Made by a program: the position numbers and the translations under genes | Shown here: piece by piece, positions 8,201 through 15,126 of the stretch | Position numbering within the stretch: position 1 is the stretch's first letter | How the letters are laid out: every line of letters starts with the position of its first letter | Notes under the pieces: generated by a model | What the model saw: the letters and a program-made list of their open reading frames with translations, nothing else | Told to the model about the DNA's origin: nothing | Databases searched by the model: none | Assembly: GCA_045636385.1 (NCBI GenBank) | Contig: JAZTXK010000052.1 | Span: forward strand, 49,261-113,260 | DNA: 64,000 nucleotides | Direction: 5' to 3' | DNA from: CAG-390 sp045636385 | GTDB taxonomy: Bacteria; Bacillota; Clostridia; Oscillospirales; CAG-272

Positions 8201-10202
8201 TGAACATAAAGTGATCCTGCTTGCAGGTATAAGAGCCGTCGGGATTTTTAACGTAGAGCTGGGACTGGAAAGCAAGGCCCTTGCCTGCTGCGGGGAATGC
8301 GTTTTCAGGGATGTAGAGCCACATGCCGAGAGTGGTTGCCTTCAAGCCGTTAGCAACGTCACGGAGAACTATTGTCTCACCCACGTTAAAGAGCACGTTA
8401 TAAGACCAGTTTGCAAACGAAGCATCGCTGTTATCGAGTCTCCACGCAAGAGAGAAATTACCGTTTCTTACCTCGCCACCGTTAGCGATGGAGGAAATGA
8501 AAGTCTCGCTGCTCAGATATTCGTTAAACTGACCCGCGAGAGGCTCGGCACCGACGAGAGTATTGTTAACGCCGTTGTCCTGAGACCACTTCTTAGCTTC
8601 CTCAAAGCCAACAAAGCCCGCTCTGTCGCCGTTTTCAAAGTCGAAGATGATCTCGGAGCCCTTACCGAATTCGATCGCGTAAGTCAGAGATATTTCGCCG
8701 TAGGTAATAGTCGCGGTAACGCCTTCAATAGAGGTATCGGAGGTAGCGGTAAAGCTAAAGCCGTCAAGAGTACCTGCATCACCGTTGGAAAGCGATATGG
8801 AGACCGCATTGCGATCAACATATACGTTTGCTTCACCCGTCATCGCAACGATGGGGAAGTTGATGGTGCGGATCTTGTCCGCGGTAGAATAAGGAATAAC
8901 GGTAGAAGTTGCGGAGAGCGCAAAGACCTCAGGGTCAGCCACGGTGATAGTCTTGGATCCGACTACCTTACCGCCGGAAAGAACCTGAATATCAACAACG
9001 CCTTGAGTGCCGTTAGAAACGAATCTGCCGTTTTCTATAGTACCGAACGAAGCATCCGAAAGTGCCCAGGTTGCATCCACGGGCATATTCATAGCGTATC
9101 CGTGAGTATCAATAGCTTCAGCGCCGAAATTATAAACGGTGCCGGGAGCAAAAATGTCGTAATCGGTCTCGACGTTTACAACGTCAAGAATACCCGTGGG
9201 AGCGACGTTGGAAGCAACGAAGATACCGTGCGCGGTAGGACGCTGTGCGCCGTCACAGGGAACCGAACGCATCTCGAAATTCTCTTCACCAACGCGCTTG
9301 GAAATAAAGGTGGAGGATCCGCCTCCGTCGCAGTTTGCAGCCCACTGGCAGCCGAGAGCAAGCATGATCTCGCCTTCTTCGAAGGAGGAAAGACCAACAG
9401 AGTTGTTCGCGCCACGGCCGTCATTCATAACGATAACGAGAGTTCCGTCCTCTTTGACGCCAACCATAGAACGAGCCGCGTCGTCGCTTCCGCGCTTTTC
9501 AGTTGCGTTTACAAGCTTGCCTTCTTTAACAACCATACCAAAGGATACGCCTACTGCATGAAGAAGAGTACCGTCAGCAAGATAACCCTCGAGCTCTGCC
9601 TTGTTGAACGCCTTTACTTCGCAGGAGACCTCACCGGTCACACTGTCCTTGAAAACATAAAGAATCGAGGAGGTGGGATTGAGAACGGCGCCGCCGGTAG
9701 CTACGTTTTCTCCGAAATTACCAATGCTTTCACCGTTGTAAACAAGAACGCGGGGAGAATATGTACTGTAATACAGGTCAGTATTCATACCGCCTACGAT
9801 GTTGTATCCGAGATTAGACTCATAATACTTCGCCATCTCGGTCAGTTCCTGATGTGACCAGTTAGCTTCATTATCGGGATCCTTTGCCAGCTGATCGATT
9901 TGATAGTATCCGGGAACGATGGATACATCGGGGTTGGACGGGTCGACCTCGATGATATGGAGGACCTGTCTTCTGTTGCCTGCTGCATTATTGAGTACCA
10001 TTTCGGACTCATATGCCGCACCGGGAACGAGAACGTAATCTTTTTTCGAAATTACGTTGTAGTAGCCGTTATAGCCAAGTTTACCGTCTTCATAAATTAC
10101 TTTTCCGTCCGAGTCAGCAGCCAAAGCTGTCATGGGGAACGCACAAAGCATCATTACGATAGCAAGAGCGCAAGCTACTAAGCGTGTGGTTGTTTTAGTC
10201 AT
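5202..10202 (-). CDS. Secreted phosphodiester glycosidase (NAGPA family) with Ig-like domains and C-terminal wall-binding repeats
   Basis: A 1666-residue secreted protein. Residues 1-28 form a signal peptide with an ALA cleavage site. Residues about 70-330 match the phosphodiester glycosidase (NAGPA) domain: NIVGGMNTDLYY near 138, VMNDGRG, and the glycine-rich NCDGGGSSTF before the HGIF end. Then come an Ig-like segment, a region resembling a carbohydrate-binding module (about 515-730, ending YIDDITLDY), another Ig-like domain, a cohesin-like stretch (850-990), a CDTC pair near 1060 and aromatic YYY-G wall-binding repeats to the end. ATG at 10202 has an AAGGAAAC binding site. In Bacillota such proteins occur in exopolysaccharide loci and may trim or anchor phosphodiester-linked glycans; that role is inferred. 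Confidence 0.85.
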   Translation of the reverse strand: MTKTTTRLVACALAIVMMLCAFPMTALAADSDGKVIYEDGKLGYNGYYNVISKKDYVLVPGAAYESEMVLNNAAGNRRQVLHIIEVDPSNPDVSIVPGYYQIDQLAKDPDNEANWSHQELTEMAKYYESNLGYNIVGGMNTDLYYSTYSPRVLVYNGESIGNFGENVATGGAVLNPTSSILYVFKDSVTGEVSCEVKAFNKAELEGYLADGTLLHAVGVSFGMVVKEGKLVNATEKRGSDDAARSMVGVKEDGTLVIVMNDGRGANNSVGLSSFEEGEIMLALGCQWAANCDGGGSSTFISKRVGEENFEMRSVPCDGAQRPTAHGIFVASNVAPTGILDVVNVETDYDIFAPGTVYNFGAEAIDTHGYAMNMPVDATWALSDASFGTIENGRFVSNGTQGVVDIQVLSGGKVVGSKTITVADPEVFALSATSTVIPYSTADKIRTINFPIVAMTGEANVYVDRNAVSISLSNGDAGTLDGFSFTATSDTSIEGVTATITYGEISLTYAIEFGKGSEIIFDFENGDRAGFVGFEEAKKWSQDNGVNNTLVGAEPLAGQFNEYLSSETFISSIANGGEVRNGNFSLAWRLDNSDASFANWSYNVLFNVGETIVLRDVANGLKATTLGMWLYIPENAFPAAGKGLAFQSQLYVKNPDGSYTCKQDHFMFTSAATGKQTNLNSASNADIPESRWVYATIDISKYDYLCTPIATDETGTRSPSFIRTYVKPDTADIVTFYIDDITLDYSSAVDDRVLPTITNPTYSTTDTAFAIENGTVIDGNNVAFSATVSDNAALDLTSGKITVDGVAVEAYINGNSLYTKSDVALGAGTHTVAFEVKDELGNPAKLTRTFSVSGVPVAGLSGHNDSYMPAKAQSVYYVDINVADLANINKLVAVLKLNNSNTWETEGSIVAEGFKVAFSYNEISELLTVTVEREGAAGKNLNNTLVSIPVRVWTFDRYNYVNNTAYAPADMGNKPVVNIEVEAVYGLINDKDLFSGSINVATELTTISSPYHIHDAELKVLNKNATSTEAGYANRTYCDTCSSVVDWGTIIPKVKHEYELYYGELVCLGEGCGCAVVFNPGTGIFEVNGDFYYYVNNELKTGWQDAGDGKYCYAGSDYKLVIGKKTISGVEYTFDENGITDGTWVVNSTGTRYSYGPGYYRREWAVIEGKHYYFGRDSYMYTGIRYIKNNPDTDPVWYDFGEDGGKTTQANPYDYVGLFEYNDELYYIGENGVGVMGLVEVDGAYYYFQFGEGFEHVYYAAMNKSCYVKTTNGVTFPDGTPVPSKTFFFDAEGKMIVHNGIVDGVYYENGAPIAYKGLVYQDGSYYYVSDAGKIVKNKTAYINKTNGLNFPDGNPVLNRNYNFDAEGKLIILNGVVDGVYYENSRAIAYKGLVCLDGEYYYIIDGGKVMANRSYYVNNTNGLTFSDGSPVLNKAYIFDAEGRMQVYNGIVDGVYYQNGQPVAYKGLVYQDGAYYYVSDNGKIIKDRSAYVKTTNGLAFPDGSPVLNRTYSFDAEGKLIILNGVVDGVYYENSRAVAYKGLVCQDGEYYYVIDGGKVMANRSYYVKTTNGLTFPDGTPVLNRTYIFDAEGRMQVYNGIVDGVYYQNGQPVAYKGLVYQDGAYYYVGEKGQIVKDKKHYVKTTNGLTFSDGTVVPAKTFYFDADGKMVY
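5205..6266 (-). repeat. Five tandem 74-residue (222-bp) wall-binding repeats in alternating A-B-A-B-A order
   Basis: Residues 1313-1666 of the surface protein are four full units and a shorter fifth, each beginning AYKGLV and containing TNGL-F-DG, FDAEG and DGVYY. Units 1, 3 and 5 carry YQDG plus an (N/D)K or KD segment; units 2 and 4 carry GGKVMANRSYY and RMQVYNG. The true period is therefore two units (444 bp), pointing to duplication of a pair. Confidence 0.85.
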
Positions 10203-10228
10203 AACCTTGTTTCCTTTCCTAAAACAAA

Positions 10229-10258
10229 ATTGTATATCGTCACCGTTGTTCGGTGCAA
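10229..10258 (-). promoter_or_regulatory. Probable promoter of the surface protein gene
   Basis: On the minus strand TTGCAC and TACAAT are separated by 18 bases, 27 bases before the ATG at 10202. The spacer holds a short CACCG/CGGTG dyad. A separate promoter would allow the surface protein to be expressed apart from the upstream biosynthesis genes. Confidence 0.4.
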
Positions 10259-10268
10259 TATTTAATAA

Positions 10269-11174
10269 TTAATTATTCTTCTCCGGAAGCACGAAACGGC
10301 CGCCGAGCTCGTAATCAAAGGAATCGGGAGTAAAGCGCATATATCCGCTCCAGGGGAAGAACGTGATCTCTCCGAAATAGATCTTTCCGTCGATGCAATA
10401 GAAATCAGTACGGGCAAAAGGAAAATCAGCGGATAAGATCTCGGCGTACCTGAGCATTTCTTCAAGCTGCTCGGGCTTCGCGTAATTTGCCGCCGCCGAG
10501 GATTCGCCTATGACCACGTCCTGCTTATTCCACTCCGTATCATATACCACATGGCAATAATCCGAAGTATATCTGCCGTCAACGCAAATAATATAGGCGG
10601 GCTTTCCGTTAAAGCATAATATCTTATAGTCACGAAGCGCGCCGTTGACGTTCGAAGCGTCCTTGAGCAGTCTTTCAGCAATTATTACGGGAGATTTATC
10701 GGACTTATAGACCCACTCTCTGCCCGCGGACGAACCGCTCTGAGCGTAAAAATCTCTGAATCTCTGCTTGACGTTCTCGATGAACATCAGAGATTTGTCA
10801 TAAACGAGGAGATTTGTGCTGCTGCCGTTGCTCAGCTTAAGAACGAATTCATCGGGAAGGCTGTCAAAGGCTATCTCGTCGGGGCTCGGAAACACGGCGT
10901 AAAGATCGTTCAGGATATGTTCAAGTCCCTTTGATTTTATATATTCGCGAACCTCGTACTTGTCCGCACACCGTTGCATTGCGGGATCTCGGTAATAGAG
11001 CTTATACCATTGCATCTTTTCCGTAAATCTCTCGGGAGATTTAAGGTTGAGAGCTCTGCCCTGCTTTATCCGATACTGAAGCTTCAGCATCGGGGCATCG
11101 GGGATAAATTTCAACGCCTGCAGTATTCTGAATCTCAGCTTTTTACTCTTAAATATTTTCTTATAAAAATCCAT
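10269..11174 (-). CDS. TupA-like ATP-grasp protein of the polysaccharide cluster
   Basis: A 301-residue protein resembling the TupA-like ATP-grasp family, often annotated as a glycosyltransferase in polysaccharide loci. The N-terminal LKSPERFTEKMQWYKLYYRD, the DKYEVREYIKSKG segment, FVLKLSNGSSTNLLVYDKS (nucleotide-binding loop) and the C-terminal FPFARTDFYCIDGKIYFGE are the hallmarks. ATP-grasp enzymes join a carboxylate to an amine or similar nucleophile through an acyl phosphate. The family's founding member is linked to teichuronopeptide synthesis, so an amino-acid or carboxylate modification of the glycan is plausible. The substrate is not predictable. Confidence 0.8.
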   Translation of the reverse strand: MDFYKKIFKSKKLRFRILQALKFIPDAPMLKLQYRIKQGRALNLKSPERFTEKMQWYKLYYRDPAMQRCADKYEVREYIKSKGLEHILNDLYAVFPSPDEIAFDSLPDEFVLKLSNGSSTNLLVYDKSLMFIENVKQRFRDFYAQSGSSAGREWVYKSDKSPVIIAERLLKDASNVNGALRDYKILCFNGKPAYIICVDGRYTSDYCHVVYDTEWNKQDVVIGESSAAANYAKPEQLEEMLRYAEILSADFPFARTDFYCIDGKIYFGEITFFPWSGYMRFTPDSFDYELGGRFVLPEKNN

Positions 11175-11203
11175 AAAGTCACCCGTTTTGTTTGATAGAG
11201 TTA

Positions 11204-12313
11204 TTATTTACCAATCAGCGTTGCCACTGTGTCAATATAGCGCTCAACTACAATATTGCGGTCGAATTCTCGCGCTACCTTTTCTCTTCCCTTCAGACCC
11301 ATCTCACGTTTTTGCTCATACGAAAGAGCCAAAAAGCGTTCGATCTTATCTATCAGATCTTCGCTATCGCATTTGTTTACGATAAAACCGTTTACGCCGT
11401 CATCTATCGCCTCGCGACAGCCGGGATGATCCGTCGATATAATCGGTCTGCCCGACGACGCGCCCTCAAGCAGCACATTTGACATACCCTCGGGGTAGTA
11501 TGTGGGATGCACCACGCAGTGAACGTCCTTCAGCACCACGCGAACGTCGTTTAATAAGCCGTGATAAATTATGACGCCTTCATCGTGGAGCTCTTTCATA
11601 AGAGATTCGTAATATTCGTCGCCGAATCCGCAAACGTGAAAGCGCGTATTTGGATATTTCATTCTGATCTTGCGCGCGGCGTCAATATATTGGTCTATAC
11701 CCTTCTCCTTGCGTATACGCGAGATGAAGACAAAATCCACGGTATCCTCGGGAGGATAATCCAAAACCGAAAACTTGGTAAGATTAACGCCGGATCCCGG
11801 AAGCAGCTCGTATTTACCGCGAGCGATTCCCCTCTCCTCAAAGAAAGCCATATTATCCGCATTCTGAAAAAAGACCTTGGATATCTTTGAAAATCCAACC
11901 TTATAAAGCGCAAGTGCCATCTTTTGCAAAGCGCCTTTACCAACAAGGGCGGTACCCAATCCGGTAATATTGGCAACGTACGGAACCTTCAGGCTTGCCG
12001 CCGCCATTCCACCGTACACATTGGGCTTGATAGTATATGTCAGAACCATATCGGCTTTCGTTTTCTTGATAAGCCTGCGATATTCCATCATTAAAATAAT
12101 ATCCTTGATCGGATCGGTAGAATCCTTTTCCATCTTGATGGGAATTACCGTCGCGCCCACGGCTTCGATTTCGGCAAGCCGATCGCCCTCGGGAACCGAA
12201 ACGATGACGTTATATCCCGCAGAAACGAGACCCGCGACCACCTCAAGGCGGAAGTTTACAACAGTAGTCTGCTTATTAACTAAAATTAAAACCGTCTTTT
12301 TTTCTAATGTCAT
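11204..12313 (-). CDS. Glycosyltransferase family 4 (PglA/capsular type)
   Basis: A 369-residue GT4 enzyme resembling those that add the second sugar (often N-acetylgalactosamine) to undecaprenyl-diphosphate-linked sugars. Signatures are the N-terminal NKQTTVVNFRLEVVAGL, LTYTIKPNVYGGMAA, the glycine-rich NITGLGTALVGKG, the donor-domain ISRIRKEKGIDQYIDAA and PTYYPEGMSNVLLEGASSGRP with E-x7-E. It lies two genes after the priming transferase and its associated enzymes, fitting a role in the second step of assembly. Confidence 0.85.
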   Translation of the reverse strand: MTLEKKTVLILVNKQTTVVNFRLEVVAGLVSAGYNVIVSVPEGDRLAEIEAVGATVIPIKMEKDSTDPIKDIILMMEYRRLIKKTKADMVLTYTIKPNVYGGMAAASLKVPYVANITGLGTALVGKGALQKMALALYKVGFSKISKVFFQNADNMAFFEERGIARGKYELLPGSGVNLTKFSVLDYPPEDTVDFVFISRIRKEKGIDQYIDAARKIRMKYPNTRFHVCGFGDEYYESLMKELHDEGVIIYHGLLNDVRVVLKDVHCVVHPTYYPEGMSNVLLEGASSGRPIISTDHPGCREAIDDGVNGFIVNKCDSEDLIDKIERFLALSYEQKREMGLKGREKVAREFDRNIVVERYIDTVATLIGK

Positions 12314-12337
12314 AGCAATGCCACTTTCAATACAAAA

Positions 12338-13246
12338 TTATTTCGATTCAGATTTCCGAAGATTGTTTATTATAACCGACCACAGTCGCTCCGCATTTCC
12401 TTCGCCTACGAAGCTGTTATGCGGCGTTATGATCACGTTCTTCAAATCCCACAGCCGAGATCCGATATCCAGAGGCTCCTCTTCAAAAACGTCAAGGATC
12501 GCGGTAATGTCATCGCGCTCCGAAAGTACCTCGGTCAGAGCGGCGGTGTCAATAACCGCACCTCTTGAAATATTTACGATAACAGCTCCGCTCGGAAGCG
12601 CTTCCAGCATAGATTTATTTATAATACCTCGAGTTCCCTTGGTTAAAGGCAGGGTAAGCACGGTAATATCCGATGCAGATATCTCGTCATATAAAAAATT
12701 GACCGGCAGAACCGAATTAAAGCCGTTTTGAAGCATAGGAACGGCGTCGATTCCGTTCACATCGCAGCCCATCGCAGCAAATCTGAGAGCGCACTCGCTT
12801 CCGACGCTGCCGCAACCGACAATACATACGCGCTTTCCGAAAAGCTCCCGCAATCCGCGGTGCTTATCCCATCGATGCGACGCTTGCGCAGATCTGAAAT
12901 GATCGGTCTGCTTATAAACAGACAAAACGGAGGACAGCGCGAATTCCGCCATAGGAACACTGTAAACGCCTCTTGCATTTTTGATCACGATATCATGCGA
13001 CAGAGCATAGTCCATAGGAACTCTGTCAAATCCCGCGCTGGTCAGCTGAATATACCTGAGATTTACGAACCTCTCTATCGGATGATGCAGAAAAAGTCCG
13101 TTGCAAATCACGCCATCAACGGATTCGTAATCGCAAGGAAGCTCTTCGCTTTCATTCTGCATAAAGACCACGCTGTGTCCGAGCTCTTCAATTTCGCAAA
13201 GCTGATATTCCGTATAACGCCAAGCACCTGTAATCAGTAATTTCAT
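12338..13246 (-). CDS. D-isomer specific 2-hydroxyacid dehydrogenase
   Basis: An NAD(P)-dependent dehydrogenase interconverting a 2-keto acid and a D-2-hydroxy acid. The Rossmann motif is VCIVGCGSVGSECALRF, and the catalytic trio is seen as Arg in NISRGAVID, Glu in DVFEEEPLD and His in TPHNSF. ATG at 13246 has GGAGA eight bases upstream and gives the family-like MKLLITGAW; the open frame extends further to 13276. It follows the aldolase by 33 bases in the polysaccharide operon, suggesting that the aldolase product is reduced by this enzyme and then built into the glycan. That pathway is an inference. Confidence 0.82.
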   Translation of the reverse strand: MKLLITGAWRYTEYQLCEIEELGHSVVFMQNESEELPCDYESVDGVICNGLFLHHPIERFVNLRYIQLTSAGFDRVPMDYALSHDIVIKNARGVYSVPMAEFALSSVLSVYKQTDHFRSAQASHRWDKHRGLRELFGKRVCIVGCGSVGSECALRFAAMGCDVNGIDAVPMLQNGFNSVLPVNFLYDEISASDITVLTLPLTKGTRGIINKSMLEALPSGAVIVNISRGAVIDTAALTEVLSERDDITAILDVFEEEPLDIGSRLWDLKNVIITPHNSFVGEGNAERLWSVIINNLRKSESK

Positions 13247-13279
13247 TTGATCTCTCCATCGCCTACTGGCGATCAATTT

Positions 13280-14119
13280 TTATTGCATACGCTTTACAAT
13301 GTCAGATACAGCGGAACGAACCTGTATTGTATTTTCCTCAAAAAACGAAGTACTTTGTTCAAAGCAAAAGGCCTCGTAATCCCGAACCTTTTCCAGCTCT
13401 GACGAAAATCTTTCGAAGAACTTTGCCCTGTCATCGCCGAAATAATCGGAGCAAAAGCTTCTTGAAAGTATAGCGCAGGTGCTGTCCATGCGATAATGCT
13501 CGGCGATAACTCTCTCCGCCTTCAAAAGACCTTTACCGAGAGAAGCTATTCCGCCGAAGCCGCAAGGCAAGCCCTTTTGCTTGAATTTCAAGCAAAGCGA
13601 TTCGACGGTACCGTCCGCAAGGAGCTCAAACATAAATTTTTTACCGTATCCGAGGCTGAGATCGTTCAATCCGACAAACACCTCATCTATCCCGCAAAGC
13701 GACAGTATGTCATCGATCGCCTCCACGGACTCGGGAGTTTCGAACAAAAGAATCGTTTTCACTCTGCCGTCCACCAAGCTCAAAAAGCTTTCGACCTCGT
13801 CCGCAGTCTTAAAATACGGCAGCATGATAATATCCGCGCCGGCAGCTATTATTTCATCTATCTCTTCTCTTGAAGACGCGTATTCCTCGGTCTTTCCGTG
13901 AATGGGATTGCAGCGAACCATAAGCCGCGATCTCGTAAGAACGGCGCGCAGGCGTTTGATATCGTCAACGGTATGGCGGTTCTGAACCGTGTTCATCCCG
14001 CCCTGACGGTCGCTCTTACCTATGTATTCCATATCAACAAAGATACGGTCGACTCCGCAAGCCTCTGCCATCAAAGCTATATCAGTATCGTTTGTGATAT
14101 ACATCAACTTCAAAGACAT
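13280..14119 (-). CDS. HpcH/HpaI-type aldolase/citrate lyase family protein
   Basis: A 279-residue TIM-barrel class II aldolase of the HpcH/HpaI family, which forms or cleaves pyruvate or oxaloacetate aldol adducts with a divalent metal. Metal ligands appear as Glu in LLFETPESVEAI and Asp in VGLNDLSLG; the substrate Arg is in LMVRCNP. The usual D-x-E-H segment is DMEYIGK here, so the His position is Tyr, as I recall for related proteins in other polysaccharide clusters. It starts eight bases after the priming transferase stop. It may supply a branched or keto-acid substituent for the glycan. Confidence 0.8.
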   Translation of the reverse strand: MSLKLMYITNDTDIALMAEACGVDRIFVDMEYIGKSDRQGGMNTVQNRHTVDDIKRLRAVLTRSRLMVRCNPIHGKTEEYASSREEIDEIIAAGADIIMLPYFKTADEVESFLSLVDGRVKTILLFETPESVEAIDDILSLCGIDEVFVGLNDLSLGYGKKFMFELLADGTVESLCLKFKQKGLPCGFGGIASLGKGLLKAERVIAEHYRMDSTCAILSRSFCSDYFGDDRAKFFERFSSELEKVRDYEAFCFEQSTSFFEENTIQVRSAVSDIVKRMQ

Positions 14120-14126
14120 AAGTACC

Positions 14127-14750
14127 TCACTCGCCTTTTTTGCCGTCTTTCTTTACAGTAGGTCCGTCGCTGACGTTATCAGCGTTACTTAATACCTTAA
14201 AAAATGTCAAAAAGAGTATTTTTATATCCAAAAACAAGGAAACGTTATCAACGTACCAAACGTTCAATCTGATGCGTTCATTCCATTCAACCGTCTTTCG
14301 TCCGTTCACCTGAGCCCAGCCCGTGATTCCGGGACGGATATCGAACATGCGCCTCTGCTCCTCGGTATATTTATCAAACGTCCAGGGATGATAAGTAAGA
14401 GGAGGTCTGGGACCGACAAAGCTCATATCACCGCGAATAATATTAAAAAACTGCGGAAGCTCATCAAGACTTGATGCGCGGAGGAATTTACCCACGCGGG
14501 TGACTCTCGAGTCGCCCTTTCCGGAATAAACGCCGCTTCCCGTGTGCTCTGCATTTACGCACATACTTCTGAACTTGTATATATGAAAAACCTTACCGTT
14601 CAATCCAACGCGCTCTTGCTTAAAAATCGCGTTACCCGGTGAATCAAGCTTTATTATAATGGCTATAATAAGCATCGGAAGCGCCGTAATAATAATCGCG
14701 ATTCCCGATAAAACGATATCAATTAATCTCTTTATAAAACGTTTATACAT
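14127..14750 (-). CDS. Undecaprenyl-phosphate sugar phosphotransferase (priming glycosyltransferase)
   Basis: A 207-residue bacterial sugar transferase that starts repeat-unit synthesis by moving a sugar-1-phosphate onto undecaprenyl phosphate. One N-terminal membrane helix (about residues 11-34) is followed by the family signatures KQERVGLNGKVFHIYKFRSM, LDELPQFFNIIRGDMSFVGP and RPGITGWAQVNGR. The short form lacks the extra N-terminal helices of WbaP/WcaJ and matches PglC/EpsL-sized enzymes. It is the first gene after the strong promoter at 14.9 kb, with a leader of about 140 bases. Confidence 0.92.
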   Translation of the reverse strand: MYKRFIKRLIDIVLSGIAIIITALPMLIIAIIIKLDSPGNAIFKQERVGLNGKVFHIYKFRSMCVNAEHTGSGVYSGKGDSRVTRVGKFLRASSLDELPQFFNIIRGDMSFVGPRPPLTYHPWTFDKYTEEQRRMFDIRPGITGWAQVNGRKTVEWNERIRLNVWYVDNVSLFLDIKILFLTFFKVLSNADNVSDGPTVKKDGKKGE

Positions 14751-14895
14751 ATCAAATCAAAAACTCCTGAACACTTGATCAACTGTCGGGTTACCGAAAA
14801 GGGGATGCCATCAATATTCATCAAAAATCATATTTCCGTTATCAGAAGATACGTCAATAAGGACAGCCAAACTACCCCAATTATATACTATTATA

Positions 14896-14924
14896 ATTAT
14901 AACACATAATATACCATTTTTCAA
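14896..14924 (-). promoter_or_regulatory. Sigma-A promoter of the exopolysaccharide operon
   Basis: Minus-strand TTGAAA and TATAAT separated by exactly 17 bases, with an extended -10 (TGTTATAAT). Transcription should start near 14889, leaving a leader of about 140 bases before the ATG at 14750. The leader contains two very short in-frame peptides but no recognisable riboswitch. Confidence 0.8.
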
Positions 14925-15040
14925 CAAAAAAAGCAAAAATCAATAAAACTTTATTTTATGACTATGTGTTATCCGAACACCGACATCTGCATCTTTTACA
15001 TATAAAATCTCATTTCACGCACACGTGAAACCCAAGCAAA
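14925..15040. other. Intergenic stretch between the polysaccharide promoter and the cassette terminator
   Basis: AT-rich DNA with no open reading frame of note. A small dyad TTTCACG/CGTGAAA lies at 15013-15030. Nothing else recognised. Confidence 0.5.
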
Positions 15041-15069
15041 AAGGTCTGCCCCGAGAAGAGGCAGACCTT
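15041..15069 (-). terminator. Intrinsic terminator of the phage-derived cassette
   Basis: A 10-bp stem (AAGGTCTGCC/GGCAGACCTT) with a 9-base loop; on the minus strand the stem is followed by TTTTTGCTTGG. A second small hairpin (CACGC-GAA-GCGTG at 15114-15126) sits directly after the stop codon. Confidence 0.8.
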
Positions 15070-15126
15070 AAAAATTATTATGAGACGGTTGGGTTAAAAT
15101 GAGTTATCCATCCCACGCGAAGCGTG

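Noticed and set aside
5298..9857. Two long plus-strand open frames (790 and 713 codons) opposite the surface protein gene
   Set aside because: They lie wholly antisense to a repeat-rich gene with strong domain matches and have no ribosome binding site or recognisable domain; they reflect codon bias in the opposite strand.
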